Position numbers and translations under genes: made by a program
Assembly (NCBI GenBank): GCA_013151275.1
Contig: JAADIP010000092.1
Location: 1-64,000 of the forward strand
Origin: Calditrichota bacterium
GTDB taxonomy: Bacteria; Calditrichota; Calditrichia; Calditrichales; Calditrichaceae
Direction: 5' to 3'
DNA: 64,000 nucleotides
Shown: in pieces, positions 45,277 to 54,035 of the stretch
How the letters are laid out: every line of letters starts with the position of its first letter
How positions within the stretch are numbered: position 1 is the stretch's first letter
The notes under the pieces: model-generated
What the model saw: the letters and a program-made list of their open reading frames with translations, nothing else
Database searches by the model: none
What the model was told of the DNA's origin: nothing

Positions 45277-47244
45277 TCAAAGAACCTGATTTTCAAATAT
45301 CTCCTGCAATTTATTGGCGAGAATTCGCGGAGAAAACGGCTTTTGAATGTAATTGATTCCCGATTCCAGCATGCCGTGTTTACTAATCGCGCTGTCGTCA
45401 TAACCCGACATAAACAGAACCTGAAGCTCGGGATTATCACGGGAAATAATCTCTATCAGTTTTTTGCCGTTCATTACCGGCATTATAAGGTCGGTAAGAA
45501 CCAGATCGATTTCGTCTTTATGTTTTTTGTAAATTTTTAACGCCTGATCGCCGTTGGACGCCTCAAAAATTTTATATCCGAGAGTTTGCAGGGTGTCGCA
45601 AATCAGTTCCCTGACCAAGTACTCGTCTTCGACAACCAAAATTCTTTGACCGCTTCCCCGGGACTTTGTTTCACCGCATTCCCTGCGCGTGAACGATTTT
45701 TGGCTTCTTACCGCCGGAAAGTAAATTTTAAACGTGGTGCCTTTATCCACCTCGCTGTAAACGAATATATGACCGTTGCTCTGTTTTACAATGCCATAGA
45801 CAGTCGCCAGTCCCAAACCGGTTCCTTTTCCTTTTTCTTTGGTCGTAAAAAACGGTTCGAATATTCTCCGGCGGACTTCACCGCTCATTCCCACGCCCGT
45901 ATCGGTGATAGAAAGCTGCACATAGGCTCCGGGTTCCACGTCGGGATGCAGCCGTTTGTAACTGGAATCCAGTTGCACCTGCCTTGTTTCAATAATCAGC
46001 GTTCCGCCGTCCGGCATGGCGTCGCGGGCGTTTACGACCAGATTCATGATAACCTGTTCAATCTGATTGGGATCGGCTTTAATCTGCCAGATATCGGCGT
46101 CGAGCATGGTAACCAGTTCGATATGTTCGCCGATCAGCCGTTGCAGCATAACGGTAAGGTCTTTAATGGATTGATTGATATCGAGAATTTTGGGTTGTAA
46201 AATTTGCCTGCGGCTGAAAGCCAACAACTGTCTGGTTAAAGAAACGGCGCGGTCGGTGGCTTTTTTAATTTGGGTCAAATAATTAAAAGTGGAATCCTGA
46301 TGTTTGATTTTGTTCTGCAAAAGATCGATATAGCCTTCGATTACAGTGAGCAAATTATTGAAATCGTGGGCAATGCCCCCTGCCAACTGCCCGATGGCTT
46401 CCATTTTCTGAGAATGACGCAATTGTTCTTCCAGTTGCTTTCTGAGAGTAATATCGCTCATCACTCCCACAATCACCACGGGTTGTCCTTCTTCGTCTTT
46501 CACCGGCGAGGTGGAAAGGAAAATCATAATTTCTTTTCCGTCGTTGCGTTTAACTTTCAATTCGCCGTTCCAGCCGCCCTTTAAAGTCGCCGGAAGAATA
46601 TGCAGTTGGAAGTCGTAACCGGATACCGGAGAATATAAATTTTCGATGGAAGTCCCGAGTATTTCTTCACGCTTGTATCCGAAGGTATCGAGAAAGGCTT
46701 CGTTTACGAATAAAATTTTTCCGTTAATATCAAAAACGCTCAATCCTTCATTAACCTGTTTCAGGGCGTGAGAGAGCATGTTTCGCTCTACTTCCAGCCT
46801 TTTGTAATCGGTTAAGTCCGAAACAAAACAGAAAAGCGCCGTGTTTTGTCCGAAAGGTATGGGGCGAACGATTAATTTAACCGGGATTATCCGGTTTCCC
46901 TTGCCTTTAAACAATAGCTCAAAAACGCTTTTTTCGCCTTTGTTTTTGTGTTCGGTAAACTGGTCTAAAAAATCGTGAATATTGGGAATGACAAAAAGGT
47001 CTAAAAATTTTTTTGACTTCAGCTCTTCCAGATCGTATCCGCTTAATGATAACAAAAACCGGTTGGCAGAGATAACTTTTGAGGCATCATGATCAACTAT
47101 CAGCACGCCTTCGGGATACACGTCCAGCAAACTTTGATAGTTTTCTATTGAGGCTATATCACCTGTATTTGAAAGTAAATGACTTTTTTCCGCAATACCG
47201 TTGAGAATACCATCGATCATATCCACATTCCTTCGAAAACTCAT
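45277..47244 (-). CDS. Hybrid sensor kinase: PAS-PAS-kinase-receiver
   Basis: A soluble 655-residue kinase: PAS 1 ([20 protein letters not shown]), PAS 2 ([20 protein letters not shown]), HisKA ([17 protein letters not shown]), HATPase ([28 protein letters not shown]) and a C-terminal receiver ([13 protein letters not shown]). Its ATG overlaps the stop of the first FlgM-like gene by 4 nt. It is therefore translated with an anti-sigma-factor homologue and lies downstream of a sigma28-like promoter. Confidence 0.93.
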   Translation of the reverse strand: MSFRRNVDMIDGILNGIAEKSHLLSNTGDIASIENYQSLLDVYPEGVLIVDHDASKVISANRFLLSLSGYDLEELKSKKFLDLFVIPNIHDFLDQFTEHKNKGEKSVFELLFKGKGNRIIPVKLIVRPIPFGQNTALFCFVSDLTDYKRLEVERNMLSHALKQVNEGLSVFDINGKILFVNEAFLDTFGYKREEILGTSIENLYSPVSGYDFQLHILPATLKGGWNGELKVKRNDGKEIMIFLSTSPVKDEEGQPVVIVGVMSDITLRKQLEEQLRHSQKMEAIGQLAGGIAHDFNNLLTVIEGYIDLLQNKIKHQDSTFNYLTQIKKATDRAVSLTRQLLAFSRRQILQPKILDINQSIKDLTVMLQRLIGEHIELVTMLDADIWQIKADPNQIEQVIMNLVVNARDAMPDGGTLIIETRQVQLDSSYKRLHPDVEPGAYVQLSITDTGVGMSGEVRRRIFEPFFTTKEKGKGTGLGLATVYGIVKQSNGHIFVYSEVDKGTTFKIYFPAVRSQKSFTRRECGETKSRGSGQRILVVEDEYLVRELICDTLQTLGYKIFEASNGDQALKIYKKHKDEIDLVLTDLIMPVMNGKKLIEIISRDNPELQVLFMSGYDDSAISKHGMLESGINYIQKPFSPRILANKLQEIFENQVL

Positions 47245-47585
47245 TTAAGTCTTTGAACTCTTACAGTACGCAAGAGCCTGTCCACAACCTTATCGATCAC
47301 TTCCGAATCGAAATAATCCTGAGAACTGATTCTTTGCTGGATTTCCTCGATTTCTTTGGAAGAAAGCGTTTCCGACTCCTTGACCGCTTTTACATAACCG
47401 CTCGCCTCGTTCTTTAAAGAAAGCAACTGACGCGCTTTATCCGAAATATCGGTCTGAACGGTTTTGCCGGTCGTATTTTCCGCCGATCGACCGGAGTGCT
47501 TTGACTCTCCCCTTTTTACGTTTCCGGACTTATTAGGGCGATTTACCCCGGAAGGCAGCCCTAATATGTTTTCTATGAGGCCCAT
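47241..47585 (-). CDS. FlgM-like protein, first paralogue
   Basis: A 114-residue protein with a basic, disordered N-terminus. The FlgM-like C-terminus has DISDKARQLLSLKNEASGYV, then LSSKEIEEIQQRI and SEVIDKVVDRLL. FlgM proteins hold sigma28 inactive until export. The pattern fits but similarity is modest. The ATG at 47585 has GGAGG upstream; a TTG at 47597 is less likely. It lies beside a close paralogue and has its own sigma28-like promoter. Confidence 0.62.
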   Translation of the reverse strand: MGLIENILGLPSGVNRPNKSGNVKRGESKHSGRSAENTTGKTVQTDISDKARQLLSLKNEASGYVKAVKESETLSSKEIEEIQQRISSQDYFDSEVIDKVVDRLLRTVRVQRLK

Positions 47586-47621
47586 TATTACCTCCAATGT
47601 GCCTTTTATTTATATCTTACT

Positions 47622-47652
47622 TTATTGGTCGTGGGTTCGGCTGATTTTTAAA
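47622..47652 (-). promoter_or_regulatory. Sigma28-like promoter of the first FlgM-like gene
   Basis: The minus strand reads TAAA, 15 nt, then CGACCAATA, preceded by ACCCA. Spacing and the CCCACGA core equal those before the second flagellin (53519-53550). It would drive flgM-like 1 and the coupled PAS kinase. The transcription start is about 35 nt upstream of the ATG. Confidence 0.6.
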
Positions 47653-47782
47653 ATATTTTTTCAATTTTTTTTATAACATTTCATCTTTCAGCGCAAGTAA
47701 GAGGATGATTTGATGGAATGAAAAGACGGCATGGAAAAACCAAAAGTTTTTCAGGCAAGACAGGAAGCTGTTTTAATTCCGT

Positions 47783-48151
47783 TTAATCGATCTTTCCCGA
47801 CGGATTGATCATGGATAAAAGTTTGTTCACAATTTTATCGATCACATCATCTTTCAGGTAAAAATCATTCTGGACTTTATTACGGAGTTCTTCGACTTCT
47901 TCCGGATTGAGCGTCGGTTTTTCCTGAACCAATTTCAGATAGCGCTCCGCTTCGGCTCTTAATTTTAAAAGCTCGCGGGCTGACTTGGAGATGTTGACGG
48001 TATCGCTTTTCTCCGGTTTTACCTCGCTGGCGGTCTGCGGCTGTTTGACGTCTTTGTAGATCGACTTTTTGATCTTTGTTTTTTTCTCAATCTTAGCGGC
48101 TTTATTCTGCTCGTTGTTCAAGCCGCCAAGCTGATTAATTTTGTCTATCAT
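47783..48151 (-). CDS. FlgM-like protein, second paralogue
   Basis: A 122-residue protein with a lysine-rich N-terminus and a C-terminal block parallel to the first copy: NISKSARELLKLRAEAERYL, then LNPEEVEELRNKV and DDVIDKIVNKLLS. The two copies agree at most hydrophobic positions, so they arose by duplication. It is the last gene of the flagellin-fliS-fliD-flaG-flgN series. Binding to a sigma factor is predicted, not shown. Confidence 0.6.
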   Translation of the reverse strand: MIDKINQLGGLNNEQNKAAKIEKKTKIKKSIYKDVKQPQTASEVKPEKSDTVNISKSARELLKLRAEAERYLKLVQEKPTLNPEEVEELRNKVQNDFYLKDDVIDKIVNKLLSMINPSGKID

Positions 48152-48157
48152 GGCTAT

Positions 48158-48583
48158 TTACTCCTGAATGATATCCATTACCCGAGAATACCCATTATTA
48201 TCTTTGCGGTTCTGTCTTCTTGCCGTGACTAAATCTGCATGTTGTTTTATATAACGGGTTTTACGTTCCCTTAATTGTTTATAAATTCGCTCATCTATTT
48301 TAACCAGTTGTTCCGCCAACGCCGAAATATCCTTAATGATCTCTTTGTCGGTTTCATCAACCTTTTGATCGGTAAGCTTGTTACGGAACTCCTCTAATTT
48401 CTGAATTTTATCGATCCATTGCTGCCGGAATTCCACCATCTTGTAAAGTACCGAGATGGGCAGAGTCTCGATCTGATCGACAATCTTTTCCGAAAATTGC
48501 AAAACTGCTTTGAAAGAATCAAGTTCTTTATTCAAAATCTGGTTCAAATTCTCTGCTGATTGAGTTTCCTGTTGAAACATCAT
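48158..48583 (-). CDS. FlgN-like flagellar export chaperone
   Basis: A 141-residue helical protein of the FlgN type, which escorts hook-filament junction proteins. It begins with LNQILNKELDSFKAVLQFSE and continues through charged heptads to a basic tail (TARRQNRKDNNGYSRVMDII). The start ATG overlaps the flaG stop (ATGA); a second ATG follows at once and has better spacing from GGAGGG. FlgK and FlgL, its usual clients, are not in this window. Assigned on fold pattern and position. Confidence 0.6.
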   Translation of the reverse strand: MMFQQETQSAENLNQILNKELDSFKAVLQFSEKIVDQIETLPISVLYKMVEFRQQWIDKIQKLEEFRNKLTDQKVDETDKEIIKDISALAEQLVKIDERIYKQLRERKTRYIKQHADLVTARRQNRKDNNGYSRVMDIIQE

Positions 48584-48960
48584 GCCCTCCCGTTATATAT
48601 AATGCCGGCAATTTCTTCCATCTTTTTCATTAAGCTGACCATTTGTTCCGGCGGTATTTGACGAATAACCCTTCCCGTTTCTTTTTCAGTTACCAGTATC
48701 ATCGGCATCTGTAATTCAGGATCATAGGTAAACGTTATTTTTGTGCTAAAACGGTTAACAAATCGATTGGCAATGCTAATCAATTTATCGATTTGAATTT
48801 CCCTTTTTTCTTCTATCTGGGTTTCTTTTTCTCCTGCTTCTGGCTGCGACGAAGCCTTTTGCTTCGAGTTTTCATCTTTTAAATTAATAATTTTCGATTG
48901 ATCCAGAGCAACTAATTTGGTTACTTCCGAAGTATTCCCTATTTTATTAATGTCATCCAT
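48580..48960 (-). CDS. flaG: FlaG family protein
   Basis: A 126-residue FlaG protein. The C-terminal half has the family core STKITFTYDPELQMPMILVT, then GRVIRQIPPEQMVSLMKKM. FlaG affects filament length in some bacteria. The N-terminal half is polar and variable. It lies 22 nt after fliD, the usual neighbour. Confidence 0.88.
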   Translation of the reverse strand: MDDINKIGNTSEVTKLVALDQSKIINLKDENSKQKASSQPEAGEKETQIEEKREIQIDKLISIANRFVNRFSTKITFTYDPELQMPMILVTEKETGRVIRQIPPEQMVSLMKKMEEIAGIIYNGRA

Positions 48961-48982
48961 GGTACCCTCCTTTTTAAGAGGT

Positions 48983-50458
48983 TCAGCCCATATTTAAAAA
49001 CGAATTAAAAAATAACTGCTGATTCTGCAGTACGTACATGGTCTGCTGAATTTTTGTAAATTCGTCAAAGTATTGCTTTTCCTTTTTATCCAGCAAGTCA
49101 TTCATATAATCGATACGATCTTCCAGATTTTTAATTTGAGAGTCAATCTGCTTTTTGCTGCCGTCGATGGTGCCGCCTGTTTTCACAAATTTATCGATAT
49201 AATCGGTTAATTTAACCGCGACGCCGTCGGAAGAATTAAAGAGATCGGAAACATAAGCCGGATTTGCCTCTACCGCCTGGTTAAATTTCTCCGAATCTTT
49301 AATCGACAATTTTCCGTCGCGATCGGCTTCGATTCCAATGCTGTAGAGCAGTTTGTAATTTTGAGAAGATGCCGAGTCAACCGGTTCCGAAACAAGATTC
49401 CTGAGGTCGGCAATCATTCCGGAATAGACATAATCGTCGCTTAAAGGACCGCGCTCGTAAGTATCGGGGTTTATGCGCGCCTTTGACTTCAAAAAATCTA
49501 TTACTTCGTTATACTTATCGATAAAGTCCTGCACGTCTTTTTTCACGTTTTCGAGATTGGGATCGATGCTTACCGTAACTGGCTGCGTAAATGTGTCTAA
49601 CAATTGGAATGCCACGCCGGTATAAGCGTCGTCAACATTGTTTGAATCGCGGTACATGGTTAATCCGTCGAGTTCGAAAACCGAATTTAATTCGGAATCG
49701 GTGGCGGACGTTCCCACATTATAGATATAACCGCCGGTTGTTCCCGATGACTGCGCGGAATTATTGACATTCAATGTATCCAGAAGTGTGCTGGTGCCGA
49801 ATCCCATGCGATAGGTATAACCGGTTTGTTCGCTTGTTAACACCATTCTGGAAACGCCGGTTTGTTCGCTGACCACAGAGGCGTGTATTACCTCGTCGCT
49901 GGTAATTGTTTCGTCAGCAACGGCTTGCGCCATTGCGTCGTTAATAGCGGTGCTGATCGTATCGAGAACCTGATCATTTGTGCCGCTGAAGGTATCGGCT
50001 GTTACGGTAACCGAAATTTGCACTCTGTTATTGGGATCCGTATCGGTGGGATGAGCGACTTCCAGGGTAAAGGTTTGATCGGTTGTAAAACTGCTGAAAT
50101 CGGTGCCGTCGTTTGAAAATTGGTTGGACACCCGGGTATCCGATTTCGCCAGTTGTTGAACGGAAAGGGAATGGTTTCCTTTTGATGCCGAATTTTCTAC
50201 CCGCACGCCTACTTTTTGATCGTCGCTGGATTTGGCTTCTTTTGCCTGAAACGGCAGTACGATGGCATCCGTCAGGTATTCCAGTTTGGTTTTTAAGGCA
50301 GAAAGCTTGGAATCCAGCTCGCTGAAAACCGACTTACGGCTCGAGAGATCATTCTTTTGCTGAATGAGCTCATCTCTCGGGCGAGCTTCAAACATCATGT
50401 ACTGATCAACAAGATATTGAATTGAATTGGTTGATCCGCCTATGGAACTAAAATCCAT
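48983..50458 (-). CDS. fliD: Flagellar filament capping protein FliD
   Basis: Cap that guides flagellin folding at the filament tip. The 491-residue protein has the FliD N-terminal domain (IQYLVDQYMMFEARPRDELI; LSALKTKLEYL). Middle beta domains include a flagellin-IN-like segment near 190-225. The C-terminal region includes VQDFIDKYNEVIDFLKSKA and IKNLEDRIDYMNDLLDKKEK. The standard order fliS-fliD-flaG is kept. Confidence 0.95.
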   Translation of the reverse strand: MDFSSIGGSTNSIQYLVDQYMMFEARPRDELIQQKNDLSSRKSVFSELDSKLSALKTKLEYLTDAIVLPFQAKEAKSSDDQKVGVRVENSASKGNHSLSVQQLAKSDTRVSNQFSNDGTDFSSFTTDQTFTLEVAHPTDTDPNNRVQISVTVTADTFSGTNDQVLDTISTAINDAMAQAVADETITSDEVIHASVVSEQTGVSRMVLTSEQTGYTYRMGFGTSTLLDTLNVNNSAQSSGTTGGYIYNVGTSATDSELNSVFELDGLTMYRDSNNVDDAYTGVAFQLLDTFTQPVTVSIDPNLENVKKDVQDFIDKYNEVIDFLKSKARINPDTYERGPLSDDYVYSGMIADLRNLVSEPVDSASSQNYKLLYSIGIEADRDGKLSIKDSEKFNQAVEANPAYVSDLFNSSDGVAVKLTDYIDKFVKTGGTIDGSKKQIDSQIKNLEDRIDYMNDLLDKKEKQYFDEFTKIQQTMYVLQNQQLFFNSFLNMG

Positions 50459-50478
50459 GATCCCCTCCTAACCATACT

Positions 50479-50805
50479 TCAGGGTAAATTAAAAGCTTTT
50501 ACCCAGGTACGTTTTAGGTCTGTAAAAATGGCTTTTGCCTCATCAAAACGTTTTTGATTAATTAAATTGCCAAGATACCGATAAACCGAGAGAAACGTTT
50601 CGGCGGTTTCCTTATAATCAAAGTTCAAAGACTGAATCAGATTATTGACCGCCGTTCTGGCTTTAACGGGATCTTTTTGAGCGCATGCCGTAGCGCCGAA
50701 TTCATAAATATAGGCGACTAACTCTTCGCGGCTGGCGGACATAATTTTCTGAACAAGATACGGATTGGCGTTCCTTTTTCTCGGTTTTTGTTGGTAGTTC
50801 AGCAT
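50479..50805 (-). CDS. fliS: Flagellin export chaperone FliS
   Basis: A 108-residue helical protein with the FliS pattern ANPYLVQKIMSASREELVAY near the N-terminus, then ARTAVNNLIQSLNFDY and YRYLGNLINQKRFDEAKAI. It binds flagellin before export. The N-terminus is more basic than usual. It lies after a hairpin that follows the first flagellin, so its expression relies on read-through or a promoter I cannot see. Confidence 0.85.
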   Translation of the reverse strand: MLNYQQKPRKRNANPYLVQKIMSASREELVAYIYEFGATACAQKDPVKARTAVNNLIQSLNFDYKETAETFLSVYRYLGNLINQKRFDEAKAIFTDLKRTWVKAFNLP

Positions 50806-50828
50806 GATTTTACACTCCCTTTAAATGT

Positions 50829-50858
50829 TTAAAAGGTGGAGAGGGTTACTCTCCACCT
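50829..50858 (-). terminator. Strong hairpin after the first flagellin gene
   Basis: A perfect 10-bp stem (AGGTGGAGAG / CTCTCCACCT) with a 5-nt loop, followed in the transcript by TTTAAA. It begins 24 nt after the flagellin stop. This is a rho-independent-type terminator or attenuator between the highly expressed flagellin and fliS-fliD. Confidence 0.8.
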
Positions 50859-50882
50859 GGATCATTGGGTTGCTGTCATCCA

Positions 50883-51707
50883 TTAACGGAACATCGACAA
50901 TACCAATTGCGGCGCCGAGTTTGCCTGAGTTAACGATGAAAGCGATGTCTGTTGCAGAATCTGCAGCTTCATTACTTCCATCTGCTCTTTGGCAAAGTCC
51001 GCATCCTCAATGGTACTGCGTACCGAGTCGGTATTGGTGATGGCATTGGACAAGTTGGATTGTTTTGATTGCAATCTTACCTTGTACTCACCCAGAGTTT
51101 TCATGTGACCGGAAAGCGTATCGATTGCGGAACTGATGGTCGAAATGGCGGTGCTTGCGCCATTTGCCGTGCTAAGATCGATGCTGTCGATACCTAAAGC
51201 CGCGCTGTCTGCATCACCCAGAGAAACGGACAATTGTTCCGAGCCTTTTTCTCCGGTTTGGAATGCCGTGGAATACGTTCCGTCGATCAACTTGTTGTCG
51301 TTAAACGTGGCGTTTGTTACGATGTCGTCGATTTCGGAAATCAGAGCGGATGCCTGACCGTCGATTGCGGAGCGCTGAGTTGAGTTTAAACTACCATCAG
51401 CAGCCTGGGTCGCTTTTTCCTTCAAGGTTTGCAGAATGTCCATGATGTTGCCATAAGCGCCCTCGGCAACGTCCAGGATGTTCTGAGCGTTGGATACATT
51501 GTCCAGAGCAACTTGCAAACCTCGTTTACGAGCTTCCAGACCTCGAGCCAACATGTAACCTGCAGGATCTTCCGCCGGCGAGTTAATCCGCTTACCAGTG
51601 GCAAGACGCAACTGGTGCGTAGCGATTTTGTCGCTCACCTTCGAAAGAATGGTGATGTTCTGCATGGCTGGGATGTTGGCAGCAATACGGGTTAAATCGG
51701 CTCCCAT
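50883..51707 (-). CDS. fliC: Flagellin, first copy
   Basis: Filament subunit of 274 residues. It has the conserved D0/D1 halves only: N-terminal IAANIPAMQNITILSKVSDK, QLRLATGKRINSPAEDPAGY and NAQNILDVAEGAYGNIMDIL; C-terminal SNLSNAITNTDSVRSTIEDA then LQILQQTSLSSLTQANSAPQ. No D2/D3 outer domain is present, so the filament surface is minimal. SD AAGGAGG precedes the ATG. By eye it is about 85% identical to the second flagellin. Confidence 0.97.
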   Translation of the reverse strand: MGADLTRIAANIPAMQNITILSKVSDKIATHQLRLATGKRINSPAEDPAGYMLARGLEARKRGLQVALDNVSNAQNILDVAEGAYGNIMDILQTLKEKATQAADGSLNSTQRSAIDGQASALISEIDDIVTNATFNDNKLIDGTYSTAFQTGEKGSEQLSVSLGDADSAALGIDSIDLSTANGASTAISTISSAIDTLSGHMKTLGEYKVRLQSKQSNLSNAITNTDSVRSTIEDADFAKEQMEVMKLQILQQTSLSSLTQANSAPQLVLSMFR

Positions 51708-51779
51708 TGTTAAACCTCCTTAATTTAGTTAATTTGACCTTCGTCCCGGAAATTATTTTCCGTTTTTTTGACGTCTAAT

Positions 51780-51812
51780 TTCTATGTCGTAGGGTATTTT
51801 CTTTTTTTAAAT
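51780..51812 (-). promoter_or_regulatory. Sigma28-like promoter of the first flagellin
   Basis: The minus strand reads TAAA, 16 nt, then CGACATA, with a CTA just before CGA. The downstream ATTAGACGTCAA is nearly repeated after the second flagellin promoter. The leader is about 65-70 nt. The fit to sigma28 (TAAA and CGA-type -10) is good but the spacing is a little short. Confidence 0.65.
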
Positions 51813-52043
51813 TTTTTTTCTGCCCGCTCATTAAAATTATTATTTTCTGTAAAATCTGCCTAATCCCATTAATCGGCGACCATGTTATCTTCACTAAAAA
51901 AATCGGCGGGTCGGGCGGGCTTTAAAATTTTTTTGATTGTTTGATTAATTGCCGAAAATGGTTATTTAAAGGAATTCTGGCAGGAATGAGGAACTTTTTG
52001 TTTTTAAGGTATTTTCCCATCTCCGGATGTACATGAACTGCAA
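51813..52043. other. Intergenic region between flagellin 1 promoter and DUF4143 remnant
   Basis: AT-rich with no credible gene. A 75-codon frame at 51922-52149 on the minus strand overlaps the tail of the DUF4143 remnant in another frame and resembles no family I know. No hairpin terminator was seen. Confidence 0.45.
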
Positions 52044-52532
52044 TTAACAAAAATCCGTCGCAAAAAGTTTTCCGGCAAAATAAAGCGGGATGTATTTTAT
52101 AATTCGATCCTTCCGGGAAAAGGGCTTTTCGGATAAAATAAAGGCACAAGTCGGATTATATTTAAGAATATATTGCCTTAAACTTTTTGTTTTTGTCCGG
52201 ATTCCCGATTTTACTTCAACGGGAATAATACGATCTTCTTTTACTATTAAAAATTCAATTTCCGAATTTCTCTCGTTCCACCCATATAATTGAGAACCGG
52301 ATGCTGTTAATAATTCCGCAGCCGCGAAGTTTTCAATAAAAAATCCCTTTGTTGTTCCGTAATTTCCCAACAAAACAGCAGAAGGCGGAATATTTAGCAT
52401 CAGAAGGCGGAATATTTAGCATTGCGCCCAATAATCCCACGTCTATTCAGAATTTTTGCAAGGAAAAACTCGTAAATTTACGAATTTTTGCAGGGAATAA
52501 GTTGCTTTGTGCGCTCTTGCAATATCTTCCAT
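52044..52532 (-). pseudogene. Decayed DUF4143-family AAA ATPase, C-terminal remnant
   Basis: The frame 52044-52400 encodes the end of a DUF4143 ATPase: KGFFIENFAAAELLTASGSQ, then NERNSEIEFLIVKEDRIIPV, then EVKSGIRTKTKSLRQYI. Members are normally near 400 residues; the ATPase half is gone. A 22-bp tandem duplication (52379-52422) shifts the frame. With one copy removed, DVGLLGAMLNIPPSAVLLGN reads straight through, the expected family sequence. Further upstream, stops appear within 20 nt and only a short frame (MEDIARAHK...) remains. It lies between two flagellins with no RBS of its own. Confidence 0.85.
52379..52422. repeat. Perfect 22-bp tandem duplication
   Basis: Two adjacent identical copies of CAGAAGGCGGAATATTTAGC plus AT. 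Since 22 is not a multiple of three, the event breaks the reading frame of the DUF4143 remnant. The perfect identity suggests a recent duplication. Confidence 0.95.
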
Positions 52533-52572
52533 GATAAGATGATTGTGCCGGTTTGTTAAAAGTGAAACGGGT

Positions 52573-52602
52573 CAAAAAAAAACGGAGAGATAAACCCTCC
52601 GC
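52573..52602 (-). terminator. Terminator after the second flagellin
   Basis: The transcript can form a GCGGAG/CTCCG(T) stem with a 9-nt loop, directly followed by nine T residues. It ends about 35 nt after the flagellin stop. Stem is short but the T-run is long, a typical rho-independent terminator. Confidence 0.75.
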
Positions 52603-52634
52603 TTTTTAAAAGTTTGATTTGCAAGCCGTGTTAA

Positions 52635-53462
52635 TTATTGACGGAACATGGACAGCACTAACTGCGGCGCCTGATTAGCCTGAGTAAGAGACGAAAGGGA
52701 TGTTTGTTGCAATATCTGCAGCTTCATCACTTCCATCTGTTCGGTGGCAAAATCAGCGTCTTCGATCGTGCTTCGGACGGCTTCGGTATTGGTGATGGCG
52801 TTGGACAGCGACGATTGCTTGGATTGTAAGCGCACCTTGTATTCTCCCAAAGTTCTCATCCGTGAGGACAGCGTTTCGATTGCGGTGGTCAAAGTGGAAA
52901 TTGCCGTGCTCGCTCCGTTTGCGGTGGAAAGGTCGATGCTGTCGATTCCGAGAGACGCGCTGTCGGCGGCGCCCAGAGTAACGGATAATTGCTGCGTGCC
53001 CTTTTCTCCGGTCTGGAAGGCGGTCGAAAAGCTTCCGTCGATCAATTTGTTGTCGTTAAAAGTAGTGTTGTCGGTGATGTCGTCGATCTCCGCAATCAAA
53101 GCGTCCGCCTGACCGTCAATAGCGGAGCGCTGAGATGAGTTCAAACTACCGTCGGCGGCTTGAGTTGCTTTTTCCTTTAATGTCTGAAGAATGTCCATAA
53201 TATTCGAATACGCACCCTCGGCAACGTCAAGGATATTCTGAGCGTTCGAGACATTCTCCATGGCTACCTGCAAACCGCGTTTCCGTGATTCCAGACCGCG
53301 CGCTAACATGTAACCCGCAGGATCTTCCGAAGGCGAATTGATGCGCTTACCGGTAGCTAACTTAAGTTGATGTTGGGCGATCTTGTCGCTTATTCTCGCC
53401 AGAATGTTCACATTCTGCATCGCCGGAATGTTGGCATTAATACGTGTTAAATCTGCACCCAT
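52635..53462 (-). CDS. fliC: Flagellin, second copy
   Basis: A 275-residue core-only flagellin, paralogue of the one at 50883. Differences concentrate at ITILSKV versus VNILARI near residue 20, and at 195-215 (ISSAIDTLSGHMKT versus LTTAIETLSSRMRT). The last residue is an added Q. It has its own promoter (53519-53550), its own terminator and a GGAGG ribosome site, so it forms an independent unit and the filament may contain two flagellins. Confidence 0.97.
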   Translation of the reverse strand: MGADLTRINANIPAMQNVNILARISDKIAQHQLKLATGKRINSPSEDPAGYMLARGLESRKRGLQVAMENVSNAQNILDVAEGAYSNIMDILQTLKEKATQAADGSLNSSQRSAIDGQADALIAEIDDITDNTTFNDNKLIDGSFSTAFQTGEKGTQQLSVTLGAADSASLGIDSIDLSTANGASTAISTLTTAIETLSSRMRTLGEYKVRLQSKQSSLSNAITNTEAVRSTIEDADFATEQMEVMKLQILQQTSLSSLTQANQAPQLVLSMFRQ

Positions 53463-53518
53463 GATTTGTTCCCTCCTACGAAAATTAATTCGTCCTTTTT
53501 GTTAGTTGACTTCTAATA

Positions 53519-53550
53519 CATAGATCGTGGGTTTTCATTTTTTTTAAATT
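53519..53550 (-). promoter_or_regulatory. Sigma28-like promoter of the second flagellin
   Basis: The minus strand reads TAAA, 15 nt, then CGATCTA, preceded by CCCA. Downstream bases ATTAGAAGTCAA nearly repeat those after the first flagellin promoter. This is the copy closest to the textbook CGAT -10 core. The leader is about 50-60 nt. Confidence 0.65.
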
Positions 53551-53644
53551 TTTTTAATTTTTCTGTTTCAAATCTCTTTGTTAAAAACACTGAACCACGG
53601 GTCGGTACAAATGCGTGAAACCCTTTTGTGACGCGGTTTTACCC

Positions 53645-53955
53645 GCCCTTGATGAGTAACAAGTGACAGAGTGACAAAGTTACAAAGTGACAAGGTCGTA
53701 ATGCGTGACAGAGTGATAAGACAGGCTTCCTTCGACAGGCTCAGGAAGCGAGAGTGACAAGCTCAGGAAGCGAGAGTGACGAAGTGAGAAGTAAGAAAAA
53801 TGAAAAAGGAAAAATGACAAAAGAAAAAGATTATCAGAAAGCAGAAAGCCGTGATGAGTGATTGGAGAGGTCCGCTTAACCCTTAACCCTTACACCCTTA
53901 ACGATTAATAAATTCTGCCAAAAAAACAAGAATTTTAGTATTAATATAATAATGA
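53645..53955. repeat. Composite repeat, left flank of the three-gene cassette
   Basis: A patchwork of short repeats: GAGTGACAAAG-type units, a 63-nt block (53720-53782), CAGAAAGCAG units, TTAACCC units (53876-53905), then the same end as the copy at 41931. The block 53720-53772 has a perfect 53-nt inverted match at 56582-56634. Inside it GCTCAGGAAGCGAGAGTGAC occurs twice. No gene is present. Confidence 0.85.
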
Positions 53956-54035
53956 GTAATTTGGGTTAATGTTTTGTCTTTCAAACACCGATTATTTAAA
54001 TTTATAATCGGACAAAACTACCCGGGAAATTCATA

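Noticed and set aside
51922-52149. 75-codon minus-strand frame next to the DUF4143 remnant
   Set aside because: It overlaps the remnant in another frame, resembles no known family and has no ribosome site. It may be decayed DNA from the same insertion.
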